From an uncultured Lachnospiraceae bacterium (lineage in GTDB: Bacteria; Bacillota; Clostridia; Lachnospirales; Lachnospiraceae), in the NCBI GenBank assembly GCA_910586605.1, contig CAJUJR010000101.1, positions 1 through 5,328 on the forward strand: DNA of 5,328 nt, given 5' to 3'. Of the stretch, positions 5,274-5,328 are shown piece after piece. The translations under genes and the position numbers were made by a program. The notes beneath the pieces were generated by a model, which did not search any database, was not told the origin of the DNA, and saw only the letters and a list, made by a program, of their open reading frames with translations. Positions within the stretch are counted from its first letter, which is position 1. Each line of letters starts with the position of its first letter.

Positions 5274-5328
5274 GGAGGCAAAACAAGCACGAGCGAAGCG
5301 AAGTATTTGTTTTGCCCCGATAGCTTAG
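5274..5328 (+). repeat. 55-base direct repeat, copy 2, reaching the window edge
   Basis: This is an exact copy of 5152-5206, offset by 122 bases. Unlike copy 1, its left flank (CAACCCCCAA) does not supply the outer arm TAAGCTATCGG, so only the inner 10-bp stem can form locally. Its right part can pair instead with the single outer left arm at 5143-5153. The repeat may extend beyond the window. Confidence 0.95.

Noticed and set aside
5152..5328. CRISPR array
   Set aside because: The repeat is 55 bases with internal long inverted arms and only one 67-base structured, GC-rich spacer; no cas genes are present.
5152..5328. Coding frames through the repeat region
   Set aside because: Frames are open for short stretches on both strands but lack start signals, and the base pattern is dictated by the hairpins and repeats.

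Overview
The window looks like chromosomal DNA from an anaerobic, spore-forming-lineage Firmicute, most likely a Lachnospiraceae/Clostridia member. The support is a moderately AT-rich composition, clostridial gene content (a C_GCAxxG_C_C redox-family domain, a SigK-like sporulation sigma fragment, a MYG1/UPF0160 protein, a eukaryote-type NADP isocitrate dehydrogenase), short intergenic gaps and purine-rich ribosome binding sites. The species cannot be fixed from the sequence alone.

Layout. Positions 1-130 hold the right end of an IS200/IS605-type (TnpB-associated) element, recognised by its terminal hairpin and TTCAC end; its transposon genes would lie off the left edge. Directly against this end sits an AT-rich orphan gene (144-569, +) of unknown function. 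After a 238-base gap with a possible promoter comes the most striking gene (808-2556, +). It is a soluble protein joining an N-terminal cysteine-rich C_GCAxxG_C_C domain to a degenerate GGDEF domain and an EAL domain with all catalytic residues present. A compact bidirectional terminator (about 2555-2586) separates it from the minus-strand genes.

On the minus strand, reading right to left, there is a well-formed sigma-A-type promoter whose spacer is a perfect 9-4-9 inverted repeat. It is followed by isocitrate dehydrogenase (icd, 5045-3837), then a MYG1-family phosphohydrolase/nuclease 3 bases after the icd stop, then a 100-residue SigK-like sigma factor fragment (2888-2586). The fragment is preceded by a sequence resembling a sigma-K promoter. 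It ends where full-length SigK proteins continue into region 2.4, close to where sigK is interrupted by the skin element in Bacillus subtilis.

The right edge (5143-5328) is a repeat region. It has two identical 55-base copies spaced 122 bases apart, a 21-bp inverted repeat, and four copies of the GCGAAGC mini-hairpin.

How the parts may work together: icd and the MYG1 gene appear co-transcribed and translationally coupled (2-oxoglutarate/NADPH supply plus a nuclease-like hydrolase of unknown bacterial role). The c-di-GMP protein is a stand-alone unit that could link a redox or metal signal to c-di-GMP breakdown. The sigma fragment looks separately controlled. No complete novel defence or mobile system is visible. 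The best candidates for new biology are the redox-domain/EAL fusion and the truncated SigK-like gene.
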